Source of the DNA: Lentisphaerae bacterium GWF2_57_35
GTDB taxonomy: Bacteria; Verrucomicrobiota; Kiritimatiellia; CAIQIC01; GWF2-57-35
Length of the DNA: 32,522 bases
NCBI GenBank assembly: GCA_001804865.1
Contig: MHBK01000013.1
Span: forward strand, 1 to 32,522
Reading direction: 5' to 3'
The first letter of the stretch is position 1. Each line of letters starts with the position of its first letter. Position numbers and translations under genes: made by a program. This document shows positions 7,439 to 16,535 of the stretch, piece after piece. Under the pieces are notes generated by a model. That model worked only from the letters and a program-made list of their open reading frames with translations, was not told the origin of the DNA and searched no databases.

Positions 7439-9184
7439 ATGCCGTATAAAGAAATCTTCTTTCTTGTCTTTGCCATCTTTGGCGGCTTGACCCTCTTCAT
7501 GTACGGCATGTCCGTCATGACCGAAGGCCTTCGCCTCGCGGCGGGTGCACGCTTGCGGGCCATTCTCTCCCATACCACGCGCAGCCGCCCAGCCGGATTG
7601 CTGCTGGGCACGGTGTTGGGTTTTGTAGCCCACAGCGGTCCCACCCTGGTCATGCTGATTGGATTCGTCAACGCCGGCCTGATTACGTTGCCCGAGGCCA
7701 TCGCACCCATGCTCGGTGCAAACGTGGGCACCACCTTGTCCATGCAGATGATTTCCTTTCATCTGAACGACTACAGTTACTTCATCATGGCCGTCGGCTT
7801 CCTGCTCCGCTGCACCGCCCGGAAAACCTGGCAGAAGTACGCCGGCCAAGCCTTATTGGGCTTTGGCATGCTATTCCTGGGCATGGACGCCATGAGCCGG
7901 GCCATCGCTCCCCATCGGGATTTGATCGCACCTTGGCTGTCCCACGTGCATGGCGATACGCTGCGCGGCCTGTTGACCGGAGTATTGATTTCCACCTTGC
8001 TGACGATCGCGGTTCAAAGCAGCGGCGCGGTAATCGGCATGTGTTTTGTACTGACGCAAGCCGGAGTGTTTGTTCATCTGGAGCAAGTCTATCCCATCGT
8101 CCTGGGGGCGCACATAGGCACCTGCACCACGGCGCTGCTGGGCTCTATCGGCGCCAGCATCGAAGCCCGACGGGTCGCCTTCAGCCATTTGTATTTCAAT
8201 GTTTTCGGCGTTCTCGTTGCCATCGCGGCAGCGCCCTGGTTCATCCGAGCGATCGAGCGCTCCGCCGCCGATCTGGTGCATCAAACCGCCAATCTCCACA
8301 CCGCGGTCATGATCGTCGCCGCCGTGTTGATCCTGCCGGTCAGCTCCTGGTTTGCCGGGTTGGTTCGCTGGACGATCCGCTCGAAGCTTCCGCCGCCGAA
8401 ACCCAGCTTTCTGGATGAAAAACTTATTCCCTTCCCCGAGCAGGCGCTGGCCGCCGCCATCCAGGAGTTGCAGCGCGTCATGCAGATTTGTGCGAAAAGC
8501 TTCCGGCTCACCGCCGAGATCTTCTTCGAACCCGAACGCCGCAAGGTATTGACGGTAAAGCTTAACGAAAACGTCATCGACGACATCAAGAAAGCCATGA
8601 AGGCGTACCTCGAAAAGCTCACCCTGCTCCACCTTTCCCGCCGCCAGGCCATCCTGCTCGTCTACCTGACCCGATGCATCACCGATATCGAGCGAATCGG
8701 CGACCACATCGACGAACTCTGCGACATTTCCATCCGTCGCAGCCGGGTCGTCGCCGCCCGCTTCGACCATGCGACCCTCGAGGTCATTTTCGATTTGTAC
8801 AAAGCAGCCGAAAAAGTCCTGCGGTTGGTGATCGACTCCCTGAAGCCGGATCAGCCGGACTTCCAGATGCTGGCCGAAACCATCCTCAACGCCCGAAACG
8901 ACTACATGGAGAAGAGCCTGAATGCCCGGGCCTCTTTCATGGAGCGCCTCGCCGAGCATCAGTGCCCGCCCATCCAAGGCATCTACTTCCACGAATATCT
9001 GGCCTGCCTGGACCGGATCGTCAAACATGCCAAAACCATCGCCCTCGTGGAAAAGCAGCCGTTTTTCTGGATCAAGAGGAAGAAGCTTCGCTATCTGGGC
9101 AACGAAGCGCCGGATTATACGCCGCCGCCCCTTGCGGACCCCCGCGACTTCCTCGACAAACTTCAGTCGGAATCGTATCTATAA
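7439..9184 (+). CDS. Na/Pi cotransporter family protein with PhoU-like tail (paralogue 1, degenerate first QSS motif)
   Basis: This 581-residue inner-membrane protein is of the NptA/YjbB type, a sodium-coupled phosphate carrier with an inverted repeat of two Na_Pi_cotrans units (about 10-130 and 170-310). A C-terminal PhoU-like helical domain (about 340-545) contains RCITDIERIGDHIDEL. The second repeat keeps the substrate motif QSSGAV (193-198). The first repeat has AHSGPTL at 64-70 where the tandem paralogue has VQSSATT, so a conserved Gln and a Ser have become His and Gly. LGANVGTT and LGAHIGTCTTAL are intact. An AGGA Shine-Dalgarno precedes the ATG. The gene downstream is a gap-free paralogue, and both are probably co-transcribed. 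Transport by this copy may be altered or lost; it could act with the paralogue or take another anion. Confidence 0.92.
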   Translation: MPYKEIFFLVFAIFGGLTLFMYGMSVMTEGLRLAAGARLRAILSHTTRSRPAGLLLGTVLGFVAHSGPTLVMLIGFVNAGLITLPEAIAPMLGANVGTTLSMQMISFHLNDYSYFIMAVGFLLRCTARKTWQKYAGQALLGFGMLFLGMDAMSRAIAPHRDLIAPWLSHVHGDTLRGLLTGVLISTLLTIAVQSSGAVIGMCFVLTQAGVFVHLEQVYPIVLGAHIGTCTTALLGSIGASIEARRVAFSHLYFNVFGVLVAIAAAPWFIRAIERSAADLVHQTANLHTAVMIVAAVLILPVSSWFAGLVRWTIRSKLPPPKPSFLDEKLIPFPEQALAAAIQELQRVMQICAKSFRLTAEIFFEPERRKVLTVKLNENVIDDIKKAMKAYLEKLTLLHLSRRQAILLVYLTRCITDIERIGDHIDELCDISIRRSRVVAARFDHATLEVIFDLYKAAEKVLRLVIDSLKPDQPDFQMLAETILNARNDYMEKSLNARASFMERLAEHQCPPIQGIYFHEYLACLDRIVKHAKTIALVEKQPFFWIKRKKLRYLGNEAPDYTPPPLADPRDFLDKLQSESYL

Positions 9185-9262
9185 GAACGGGCGGACGGAA
9201 ATCCCGCATCTGCCCCATGCGATTATGAAACGCCACCATCGAATGCAGGAAGGATTTTCAGC

Positions 9263-11008
9263 ATGACGGCTTCCACTCTGATGTTCCTCGTTTTCTCCAT
9301 TGCCGGCGGCTTGGCCCTCTTTATTTTCGGCATGAACGTGATGTCCGACGGGCTTCGCCTGGCGGCCGGCAGCAGTTTGCGGGCCGTGCTCTCGAAGGCC
9401 ACCCGCAATCGCTTTTCGGGCATTGTGATGGGCTCCATCCTGGGAACGCTCGTTCAAAGCAGCGCCACCACGGTCATGCTCGTCGGCTTTATCAACGCCG
9501 GACTGATGACGCTGGCCGAATCCGTGCCGCCAATGTTGGGCGCCAACCTCGGCACAACTCTTTCCATGCAGTTGGTTTCGTTCAAACTGGGCGATTATTG
9601 CTTTTTGATCATCTCTGCCGGCTTTATTCTCGACATGGTAAGCACCAACACCAAGATAAAAAACATCGGACGTTCCCTCATGGGGTTTGGTCTGATTTTT
9701 CTGGGCATGAATACCATGAGCGATGCGATCAAACCTCATCGTGAACTATTCGCCAAGATTCTGACCAGCATCCAAGGCAACAGCCTTTCTGGCTTGATCA
9801 TGGGCACTTTAATGGCTACGGCCATCACCGCTATCATCCAAAGCAGCGGCGCGGTGGTCGGTATGTGCTTCGCCTTGTTTTCCGCCGGCGTGTTCACCTC
9901 CGTTGAACAAGCCTACCCGATCATTCTTGGCGCCCGAATTGGCACGTGCGCAACGGCGCTGCTGGGCTCCATCGGAGCCATTACCGACGCCCGTCGGTCT
10001 GCCCTATCTCATTTGCTGTACAATATCCTCACGACCGCGGCCGCCATCGCGATGGCCCCTTTGCTTATTCGCTTCGCCGAATGGTCTTCTCACGATCTGA
10101 TTCATCAGGCCGCCAATGTGAATACTGCGGTGGCGGCGATCGGCGCCATCCCGTTTCTTCTTTTCAGCCCGCTCTATGCCCGCTTCATAACGCTCCTTAC
10201 GCCTTCAAAAATCCAGCAGCCTCAACCGAGTTTTCTCGATAAGCAACTGATCGATTTCCCGGAAAAAGCCTTGTATGCCGCCATCATGGAACTTCAGCGG
10301 GTCTCCCGTATTTGTGCTCGAAGCTTAAAACTAACGCTGGAAGTGATCTTCACCAAGAGCCGTCGCGACATCAAAACCATCAAAGTGAACGAGAACGTCG
10401 TCGATGAAATCAAGCGGTCCATGAAGGATTACGTCTCCGCTTTGACCACCCGTGCGCTGTCCCGGCGGCAGGCCATCCTGATCCAGAACCTCAACCGGTG
10501 CATGGCCGATATTGAACGCATCGGCGATCATATCGACGAGCTGTGCGACATCACCACACGCCGGCATAAAAATCCCAACGGTCGATTCAGCCGCGATATC
10601 CTCCAACTGCTCGTTGATCTCTATGAAGGAGCTGCCAAGGTGCTGCATCTCGTGATCGAGTCTCTCGATCCGGAACATTCCGATTTTCAAGCCCTGGCCC
10701 AATCCATCCTGAAAGCGCGCGACGAGTACACCGAAAAGAGTTTGAACGCCAAGTCCGCCATGATGGACAAAGTCGCCAGCCATGAAGTTCCAGCCATCAT
10801 CGGCGTCTACTTCAGCGAGTACACCGCCGCGCTCGATCGAATCGTCAAGCATGCCAAGATGATCGCACTAACCGAAAAACAACCCTACTTCTGGATCAAG
10901 CGTCAGAAACTCCAAAAAATGGCCGATGAGGCCCCCGACATCCAACTGCCCCCGCGCGTCGATGCCCACGACTTCCTAGATCAATTGCATTCCGAAAATT
11001 ATTTGTAG
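9263..11008 (+). CDS. Na/Pi cotransporter family protein with PhoU-like tail (paralogue 2)
   Basis: This 581-residue inner-membrane phosphate carrier aligns without gaps to the preceding gene over at least the first 200 residues, with equal total length. Both repeats carry the consensus substrate motif: QSSATTVMLVGF at 65-76 and QSSGAVVGMC at 193-202. LGANLGTT and LGARIGTCATAL are also intact. The PhoU-like tail includes RCMADIERIGDHIDEL. AGGAAGGA lies 10 bases before the ATG, in a 78-base gap behind paralogue 1. Membership in the NptA/YjbB-like family is clear. Such proteins mediate phosphate movement across the inner membrane, and in some bacteria they export it. No pst or phoR genes are in the window. 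Confidence 0.95.
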   Translation: MTASTLMFLVFSIAGGLALFIFGMNVMSDGLRLAAGSSLRAVLSKATRNRFSGIVMGSILGTLVQSSATTVMLVGFINAGLMTLAESVPPMLGANLGTTLSMQLVSFKLGDYCFLIISAGFILDMVSTNTKIKNIGRSLMGFGLIFLGMNTMSDAIKPHRELFAKILTSIQGNSLSGLIMGTLMATAITAIIQSSGAVVGMCFALFSAGVFTSVEQAYPIILGARIGTCATALLGSIGAITDARRSALSHLLYNILTTAAAIAMAPLLIRFAEWSSHDLIHQAANVNTAVAAIGAIPFLLFSPLYARFITLLTPSKIQQPQPSFLDKQLIDFPEKALYAAIMELQRVSRICARSLKLTLEVIFTKSRRDIKTIKVNENVVDEIKRSMKDYVSALTTRALSRRQAILIQNLNRCMADIERIGDHIDELCDITTRRHKNPNGRFSRDILQLLVDLYEGAAKVLHLVIESLDPEHSDFQALAQSILKARDEYTEKSLNAKSAMMDKVASHEVPAIIGVYFSEYTAALDRIVKHAKMIALTEKQPYFWIKRQKLQKMADEAPDIQLPPRVDAHDFLDQLHSENYL

Positions 11009-11402
11009 CCCGTCATTTCATTCAATTACTTCATCGCAAGCTGAAAATCCTCATTGCAAACGCTCTCAATTAGTGATATTAACCGCTTTAACTGGTCAGC
11101 ACCTTTAGCCCGGACGCAGTGTCTTCCGACACCGCGAACGTGGCTATCCCGTTTGCGTCCCGATTTTATCGGGGCGCATTTCTCACCGGGCGGTGAGAAA
11201 TGCGGGTTAGCCGGAAGAGGATATTTTTCAGTAGCCTCCCACAGGTTGCGGAGTACTGGAGAGTTGGAGTGTTGTGAATCGAGGACTTGCGCAGATGAAA
11301 GTTGAAACGCCAACGGGGTCGTTTTTCGAATCTTATAAACCGACTCAGCCGCTATTGGACCCCAATTCCATTACTCCATCGCTCCATTACTCCAACACTC
11401 CT
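11009..11402. other. Gene-free stretch before the glucanase gene
   Basis: No convincing gene is present. It contains a CCCGAT / ATCGGG hairpin at about 11158-11173, the perfect 12-bp stem at 11176-11203, and TACTCC-type low-complexity sequence (about 11253-11400) in which GGAGT and ACTCC motifs occur in both orientations. Reading frames through this low-complexity part continue into the glucanase gene but do not look coding. Confidence 0.7.
11176..11210. repeat. Two abutting IS1380-type ends (collapsed element or palindrome)
   Basis: GCATTTCTCACC (11176-11187) and GGTGAGAAATGC (11192-11203) form a perfect 12-bp stem around GGGC. The right side continues GGGTTAG. Its reverse complement, CTAACCCGCATTTCTCAC, is identical to the start of the IS1380 remnant at 31919. 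Both ends face each other with only 4 bases between them. This fits an element deleted down to its ends. A simple hairpin is the alternative. Confidence 0.55.
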
Positions 11403-14288
11403 ATGGGACGACTGGGGTTATTTGTGAATTCATTCGCTTTTTGGAGAATCTTAATCGTCGCTCTCGTTGGAACTCTTTTCTTATCGCTGCCTGCCTCAAC
11501 TCCGGCCCAAACGTCCAACACGATTCGCGTCAACTGCGGCGGCCCGGCCTACACCACCACCTCGGGCGTATCCTTCGTTGCGGATCAGGAATTCACCGGC
11601 GACCAGACCTGGGGCTATGTGGGCGGTCGCACGGGTTCAGCTCCGAAGGGTTCTGTGGCAACAGCCAACGATCTTTTCCTGACGGATCGATGGGGCCTCG
11701 AGAAATATTGCTTTCAACTTCAGCCCGGCATCTACCGGGTCGCGATGTACTTCAGCGAAGCCCATTTCTCCGCGCCTCTGCAAAGAGTCTTCGATGTATG
11801 GATCAACCACCGCAAAATTCTCTCGCGGCTGGACATTTTCGCGGCCGCGGGAGGCCAAGGCAAAGCGTTGGTCATTTCACGGCTGGTCTCCACTGACGAC
11901 GGAAAAGTCGTCGTCGCCGTTCAAGACCTGAAGGACAAAGCAAAGTTTTCGGCGATCGCCATTGAGCCGGCAACCCCCGAGCAAATTCCGCCGGCTGCGC
12001 CCTCTAACTTGGTTGCCTACGTCCGCGACGCCGAGATCGGCCTCGATTGGAGTCCGGTCGCAGAGGAGGACATGTTCGGTTATCACGTTTATCGGAGTTT
12101 CTCGCCGACCGGCGATTTTGAAAAGGCAACGACAACTCCCGTACAGGATGCATTCTGGATCGACCGGGAAACGGAAAACACCGGCGCTTATTTTTATGCG
12201 CTATCGACCGTCGACTTTTTCGGCAATGAAAGCGTACTTAGCGCGCCGGTCGAAGCAGCGCCAAGTTTCACGAATGGCATTCCAACCTATGGCATCAATG
12301 TAGGCGGCGCCAGCCTGACTGACGAACGCGGGCGTCGCTTCCTGGCAGATCGCGAATACAATCCGGCCAATGCCTTCGGCTTTGTAACTCCCGGGACGGA
12401 ACTGTCGGCGCCTCAGGGAACCGCCGCAGAGCCCTATCGATCCTTCCGGGAGGGGCCCCTGGCATATCGTTTGGATCTGCCGCCCGGCCCCTACCAAGTA
12501 ACTCTGGGCTTCTTCGATCCCTACAGCCGCGAAAGCCGGCTTCGCGTTTTCAGCGTTTTCTTTAACGAATTCCGGGCACTGGATCGATTCGACCTGTTCG
12601 AGCAGTACGGCAGCCGCCTCCCCGCCGAAGTGCAGCGCGTGTTCCTGGTAAAAACCAATGGACTCGAAATCAGCCTCAAACCCGACCTTGGAGGTCCGCT
12701 CCTCTCTTTCATTTACGCTGCACCGGCCGAAACGGATCAGGAGGCGCCCCAAACGCCCGTCATCCAAAAAATAGCCGCGCGCGACGAAGTCGTTTGCGTG
12801 GATTGGACCCCTTCGCCGGAAACCGATGTTGTCGGCTATCAAGTGTTGCGGGCCGTCGGCCAACCCGACCGCTTCCAGCCCCTCTCCAACGGCTGGACAG
12901 GCGTGAACCGATGGGTCGATCGCCAGGTGCTGAACGGGGAGAAATACTTCTATCGAGTGGCGGCGTACGATGCCTCCGGCAATACAAGCGCTCCGTCGGA
13001 CTTCGTCGAGGCCTTGCCGCATTTTCCCTCCGACGACGAACTCCTGGACCTCGTCTCCCGCGGGGCCTTCGAATTTTTCCTGCGCGAACACGACCCCAAG
13101 ACCTTCCTCACGAAAGATAAAAACACTGCCAACACCATCAGCGTGGCCGCCACCGGCTTCGGCCTCACCGCCCTGTGCATCGGCGCCGAACGGCAGTGGA
13201 TCGTCCGCGAAGAAGCCGAACGGCGGGCCTACCTGACATTACGGGCATTGAACGGCATGACGAACAATCAATCCAACGGCATCTTCTTTCATTACCTGCA
13301 AGGCGACGGCTCTCGCGGAGGCGGAGGCTACGAGGATGTCGCCTCCACCGTCGACGCCGCCCTGCTGGCCTGGGGCGCCCTCGCCGCCGGGGAATATTTT
13401 GGCGGACGGATCGAAGACGAAGCCGCCTTGATGGTCGCCCGGATGAACTGGAAATTCTTTGCAGACTCCGAGCGCCGCCTGCTCGCCATGGCCTATCATC
13501 CCTTGAACGGACGCTTCGACGGCGCCTGGGATTATTACACCGACGAGGCCCTGCTCATCGCTGTGCTGGGCATCGGCGCGCCCAATCCCGCGTACCGGAT
13601 CGATCCCTCCTACTTCTACACCTTCAAGCGCGACCGGAAGAGCTATCAGAACATCGACGATATCGTCTGCACCTGGCCGGGCGCTTTCTTCACCTACTCC
13701 TTCGCACATGCCTGGATCGACTTCCAAGCGCTCGGCCCCGACCAGCCTGAAAAGGCCGGCATGCCGGCGGATCTGCAAGTGAACTGGTGGAGCAACTCCG
13801 TCAAAGCCGCGCTGGCCAACAAAGCCTTTTGCATGTCCCTGACCAATCAGTTCAAGACCTTCGGAGAAAACGCCTGGGGGCTCACCGCCTGTTCGGGCCC
13901 CGGCGACCGGTACATGGTTTGCGGAGCGCCGCCCAGCGGCGGCGGCATTGAAACCGGAGAAGGAACGCTGGCCCTCTACGGCGCCGGCATGGCCGTTCCC
14001 TTCATCCCCGACGACGCCATCGCCGCCTTGAAGCATTACTACACCTTAAAAGACGAAACCGGCCGCAAGTTGCTCTGGAAAGACGAATTCGAAGGCGGCT
14101 ACGGCCTTATTGACGCCTACAACCTGGACAAAAACTGGTTTTCGCAGGAAATCCACGGCATCAATCACGGCCCCATGCTGCTCATGATCGAAAACCACCG
14201 CACCGGCCTGATCTGGGAACTCATGCTGAAAAACAAAACCATCCGCGAAGCCCTAACCCAAATCTTCTCCCCCAAAAAAATCTACTAA
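11403..14288 (+). CDS. Secreted glucoamylase/endo-beta-1,2-glucanase-like (GH144-type) enzyme with malectin and FN3 modules
   Basis: The product has about 961 residues. After a signal peptide (WRILIVALVGTLFLSLPAS, about 10-37) come a malectin-like domain (about 40-190, TIRVNCGGPAYTT), an FN3 domain (about 197-285), a second malectin-like domain (about 295-445, YGINVGGASLTD), a second FN3 (about 452-540), and a C-terminal glycoamylase-like catalytic domain (about 550-950). The catalytic part shows DLVSRGAFEFFLREHD, TGFGLTALCIG, FGENAWGLTACSGP and GINHGPMLLMIENHRTGLIW, hallmarks of PF10091, which includes GH144 endo-beta-1,2-glucanases. It probably cleaves exported or environmental glucans. The start is uncertain: ATG 11403 or GTG 11424, which has GGGG 6 bases upstream. 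The longer frame from 11274 runs through low-complexity DNA. It converges with aroC. Confidence 0.88.
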   Translation: MGRLGLFVNSFAFWRILIVALVGTLFLSLPASTPAQTSNTIRVNCGGPAYTTTSGVSFVADQEFTGDQTWGYVGGRTGSAPKGSVATANDLFLTDRWGLEKYCFQLQPGIYRVAMYFSEAHFSAPLQRVFDVWINHRKILSRLDIFAAAGGQGKALVISRLVSTDDGKVVVAVQDLKDKAKFSAIAIEPATPEQIPPAAPSNLVAYVRDAEIGLDWSPVAEEDMFGYHVYRSFSPTGDFEKATTTPVQDAFWIDRETENTGAYFYALSTVDFFGNESVLSAPVEAAPSFTNGIPTYGINVGGASLTDERGRRFLADREYNPANAFGFVTPGTELSAPQGTAAEPYRSFREGPLAYRLDLPPGPYQVTLGFFDPYSRESRLRVFSVFFNEFRALDRFDLFEQYGSRLPAEVQRVFLVKTNGLEISLKPDLGGPLLSFIYAAPAETDQEAPQTPVIQKIAARDEVVCVDWTPSPETDVVGYQVLRAVGQPDRFQPLSNGWTGVNRWVDRQVLNGEKYFYRVAAYDASGNTSAPSDFVEALPHFPSDDELLDLVSRGAFEFFLREHDPKTFLTKDKNTANTISVAATGFGLTALCIGAERQWIVREEAERRAYLTLRALNGMTNNQSNGIFFHYLQGDGSRGGGGYEDVASTVDAALLAWGALAAGEYFGGRIEDEAALMVARMNWKFFADSERRLLAMAYHPLNGRFDGAWDYYTDEALLIAVLGIGAPNPAYRIDPSYFYTFKRDRKSYQNIDDIVCTWPGAFFTYSFAHAWIDFQALGPDQPEKAGMPADLQVNWWSNSVKAALANKAFCMSLTNQFKTFGENAWGLTACSGPGDRYMVCGAPPSGGGIETGEGTLALYGAGMAVPFIPDDAIAALKHYYTLKDETGRKLLWKDEFEGGYGLIDAYNLDKNWFSQEIHGINHGPMLLMIENHRTGLIWELMLKNKTIREALTQIFSPKKIY

Positions 14289-14313
14289 AAAAATCCCCTC
14301 TTTATTCTCCAAC

Positions 14314-14375
14314 TTTGGACTTTGGACTCTTTGGACTTTGGACTCTTTGGACTTTGGACTCTTTGGACTTTGGAC
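14314..14375. repeat. Tandem repeat of TTTGGACTTTGGACTC
   Basis: There are nearly four copies (3 x 16 + 14 bases) of a 16-bp unit that is itself built from TTTGGAC steps. It sits exactly between the converging stops of the glucanase gene and aroC. It is perfect throughout, so it is recent or actively homogenised. It has no stem potential of note. Confidence 0.9.
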
Positions 14376-14380
14376 CATCT

Positions 14381-15460
14381 TTACAACCTCGTCTTCTGCC
14401 GTAACGCCGCATCCGCCAAAACCAGCGCCGCCATCGCCTCGACAATCGGAACCGCCCGCGACACCACGCACGGATCGTGACGGCCCTTCGCCTCGAGAAT
14501 CACTTCATTCCCGTCGAAATCGACCGTCGGTTGCGGCTGACCGATCGTCGCCGGAGGCTTGAAAGCCACGCGAAAGAAAATAGGTTCGCCATTCGAGATC
14601 CCGCCTTGTACGCCGCCGCTGTTGTTCGTCGTCGTGCCCAGGCGTCCATCCTTCAAGACAAATCGATCGTTATGCGCCGATCCCCGCAACCGCGTACCCG
14701 CAAAACCGGAACCGATCTCGAAGCCCTTCGTGGCCGGAATAGAGAGCATCGCCTGCGCCAGCGCCGCCTCCAGCTTGTCGAACACCGGCTCCCCCCAACC
14801 CGCCGGAATGCCGCAGCAAACGCAGGTAACAATTCCACCCAGCGAATCGTTCTCCTCACGCGCCGCCAGAATGGCCTCCAACATCTTTTTCCCGGCGTCC
14901 AAATCCGGACAGCGGACCTCCGAGGCATCGATCTGCTTACGCGTAAGCGCCGTCTCCACCGCCTCCGTCATGTCCACCGTTCCAACCGAACTGACCCAGG
15001 CCACGATGTCCGTCCCAAAGGTCTCGCGAAGGTATTTTTCCGCAATCGCTCCGGCGGCCACGCGCCCGATCGTCTCCCGGGCGCTCGACCGCCCGCCGCC
15101 GCTCGACGCGCGAATGCCATACTTGGATTGATATGTAAAATCGGCGTGCGACGGCCGCGGAATCGCCTGCAGCTCGGCGTAATCGCCCGGGCGTTGGTCT
15201 TTGTTGCCCACCAGCAACCCGATCGGCGTGCCCAGCGTCAGCCCGTTCTCCACCCCTGACAGAATCGTCACCTGATCGGCCTCGGCGCGCGCCGTCGTCA
15301 CCCGGCTCTGGCCGGGACGCCGACGATCCAGTTGCGTCTGAATATCCGCCTCGCAAAGCGCAATGCGCGAAGGGCACCCATCCACCACCGCCCCCACCCC
15401 CTTGCAATGCGATTCCCCAAACGTCGTAACCTTGAAAATTGTGCCTAATGTGCTCGACAT
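14381..15460 (-). CDS. aroC: Chorismate synthase
   Basis: The enzyme (359 residues) converts 5-enolpyruvylshikimate-3-phosphate to chorismate with reduced FMN, the last shikimate step, in the cytoplasm. It is full length and canonical. Visible motifs are [25 protein letters not shown] (6-30), RRRPGQS at 46-52 for substrate phosphate binding, [33 protein letters not shown] (117-135), GFEIGSGF, and [13 protein letters not shown]. The C-terminus carries [30 protein letters not shown] lies 11 bases before the ATG. It stands alone, without other aro genes. The upstream gene on the same strand (VOC protein) is 179 bases away across an AT-rich repeat, so aroC probably has its own promoter. Confidence 0.98.
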   Translation of the reverse strand: MSSTLGTIFKVTTFGESHCKGVGAVVDGCPSRIALCEADIQTQLDRRRPGQSRVTTARAEADQVTILSGVENGLTLGTPIGLLVGNKDQRPGDYAELQAIPRPSHADFTYQSKYGIRASSGGGRSSARETIGRVAAGAIAEKYLRETFGTDIVAWVSSVGTVDMTEAVETALTRKQIDASEVRCPDLDAGKKMLEAILAAREENDSLGGIVTCVCCGIPAGWGEPVFDKLEAALAQAMLSIPATKGFEIGSGFAGTRLRGSAHNDRFVLKDGRLGTTTNNSGGVQGGISNGEPIFFRVAFKPPATIGQPQPTVDFDGNEVILEAKGRHDPCVVSRAVPIVEAMAALVLADAALRQKTRL

Positions 15461-15545
15461 AAATCTTTGTTCTCCGCGGCAACCTTACACTCCCAACAAA
15501 CGCCGCGCAAGATTCTTGCACCGCCGATCTCCCAATCCCCCCCTC

Positions 15546-15604
15546 CTAATCGTAATCTTAATCATAATCGTAATTTTTTCTTCTGAAATAGATTAGGATT
15601 ACGA
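15546..15604. repeat. AT-rich GTAATCTTAATC-type repeat with hairpin, upstream of aroC
   Basis: TCGTAATCTTAATC (about 15548-15561) pairs with GATTAGGATTACGA (about 15589-15602) at 13 of 14 positions. The same GATTA-step repeat occurs at 22211-22242. It lies between the VOC gene and aroC on their upstream/downstream side and is much more AT-rich than its surroundings. Confidence 0.7.
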
Positions 15605-15639
15605 CAACTTATTTTCGGACGGCTTACAGCTCTTCCACT

Positions 15640-16128
15640 TCAGGGGTTCCCTGTGCTGGCCTTGGCAAAGAACGCCTTGGCGCCCTCTTGCACCTTTTTG
15701 TCGCTCAGTTCGCGGGTATGGGTCGCAATGTTCCACACATAGCCAAAGGGGTCCTTTACGGTTCCGCACCGGTCACCCCAAAACATGTCGTCTATGGGCA
15801 TCACAACCGCGGCGCCGGCGTCAACCGCCTGCTTGAATGCCGCGTCCGCATCCTTCACATAGACGTACAGTCCGATGGGTGAAGCGCCCAGGGACTCGGC
15901 GCTCCGGCATTCTGGTTCGGGTGCTTCGTCCCCCATCATCAGGAACGAATCGCCGATCCGGATCAAGGCGTGCATGGTGCTCTTGCCGTCTGGAGACGGA
16001 AATACGCCCAATTCCTTTGCCCCAAACGCCGCTTTATAGAACGCAATGGCCTCCAGTGAGTTTTTCAGTGTCAGGCATGGCGTGACCGTGTGGAATCCTT
16101 CAGGAATGGCTTTGACTTCGGTTTTCAT
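15640..16128 (-). CDS. VOC-family (PhnB-like glyoxalase fold) protein
   Basis: The 162-residue protein has the paired beta-alpha-beta-beta-beta modules of the vicinal-oxygen-chelate fold: GFHTVTPCLTLKNSLEAIAFYKAAFGA (11-37) and PIGLYVYVKDADAAFKQAVDAGAAVV (85-110). It ends with DRCGTVKDPFGYVWNIATHTRELS, the typical PhnB-like tail. Such proteins are cytoplasmic, dimeric and often metal-dependent, but substrates are rarely known, so PhnB-like does not imply phosphonate metabolism. GGAGG lies 6 to 7 bases before the ATG. The next gene upstream, a DUF1428 protein, is 38 bases away on the same strand, and both are small stress-enzyme-like proteins, probably one transcript. Confidence 0.92.
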   Translation of the reverse strand: MKTEVKAIPEGFHTVTPCLTLKNSLEAIAFYKAAFGAKELGVFPSPDGKSTMHALIRIGDSFLMMGDEAPEPECRSAESLGASPIGLYVYVKDADAAFKQAVDAGAAVVMPIDDMFWGDRCGTVKDPFGYVWNIATHTRELSDKKVQEGAKAFFAKASTGNP

Positions 16129-16166
16129 CTTTTTCCTCCATTACTCCATTGATTAGAGACGAATGA

Positions 16167-16535
16167 CTATTTGGCGCCGCCGTCCACTACGACTTTAAAT
16201 CCGCCGTACGCCATGCGTTGTATATCAAAAGGCATGCTCTTTTCGTCGCAGGAGGCCGCAATGCGAGGATCCTTCATGACCTTTGCGTTGACGCGATCGC
16301 GATGCGCGCGCGACTTGAAAACGATGTAGGAGAACACAACGGTTTCGTCTGGCTTGATATTCGCCAGTCGTGAGAATGGAAGCCCCATCTTGACGTCGAG
16401 ATCGTCACCCACGCACTCCTTGTAGTCGAGTGCGCCGTGATCCCGCCATACCCGCGCCGCCACGCGCGCCATGCGAATGTACGCCGGCATGTTCTTTTTC
16501 GGCGCCGCAATCACGAATCCATCCACGTAGCTCAT
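16167..16535 (-). CDS. DUF1428 family protein
   Basis: The 122-residue protein starts MSYVDGFVIAAPKKNMPAY and contains KMGLPFSRLANIKPDETVVFSYIVF, then RDRVNAKVMKDPRI and MPFDIQRMAYGGFKVVVD. This is the complete DUF1428 (YbaA-like) pattern, a dimeric alpha-beta-barrel fold of unknown function. I chose the ATG at 16535 because AGGAGA stands 6 bases upstream and the family begins there. An in-frame extension of 32 residues to 16631 is unlike the family. It lies 38 bases before the VOC gene and is probably co-transcribed with it. Confidence 0.93.
   Translation of the reverse strand: MSYVDGFVIAAPKKNMPAYIRMARVAARVWRDHGALDYKECVGDDLDVKMGLPFSRLANIKPDETVVFSYIVFKSRAHRDRVNAKVMKDPRIAASCDEKSMPFDIQRMAYGGFKVVVDGGAK

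Noticed and set aside
7871..9028. Minus-strand open frame opposite Na/Pi transporter 1
   Set aside because: Shadow of a gene with a highly conserved paralogue next to it.
11274..11402. Upstream extension of the glucanase gene
   Set aside because: The added residues come from low-complexity TACTCC DNA and precede the signal peptide, so a start at 11403 or 11424 is more likely.
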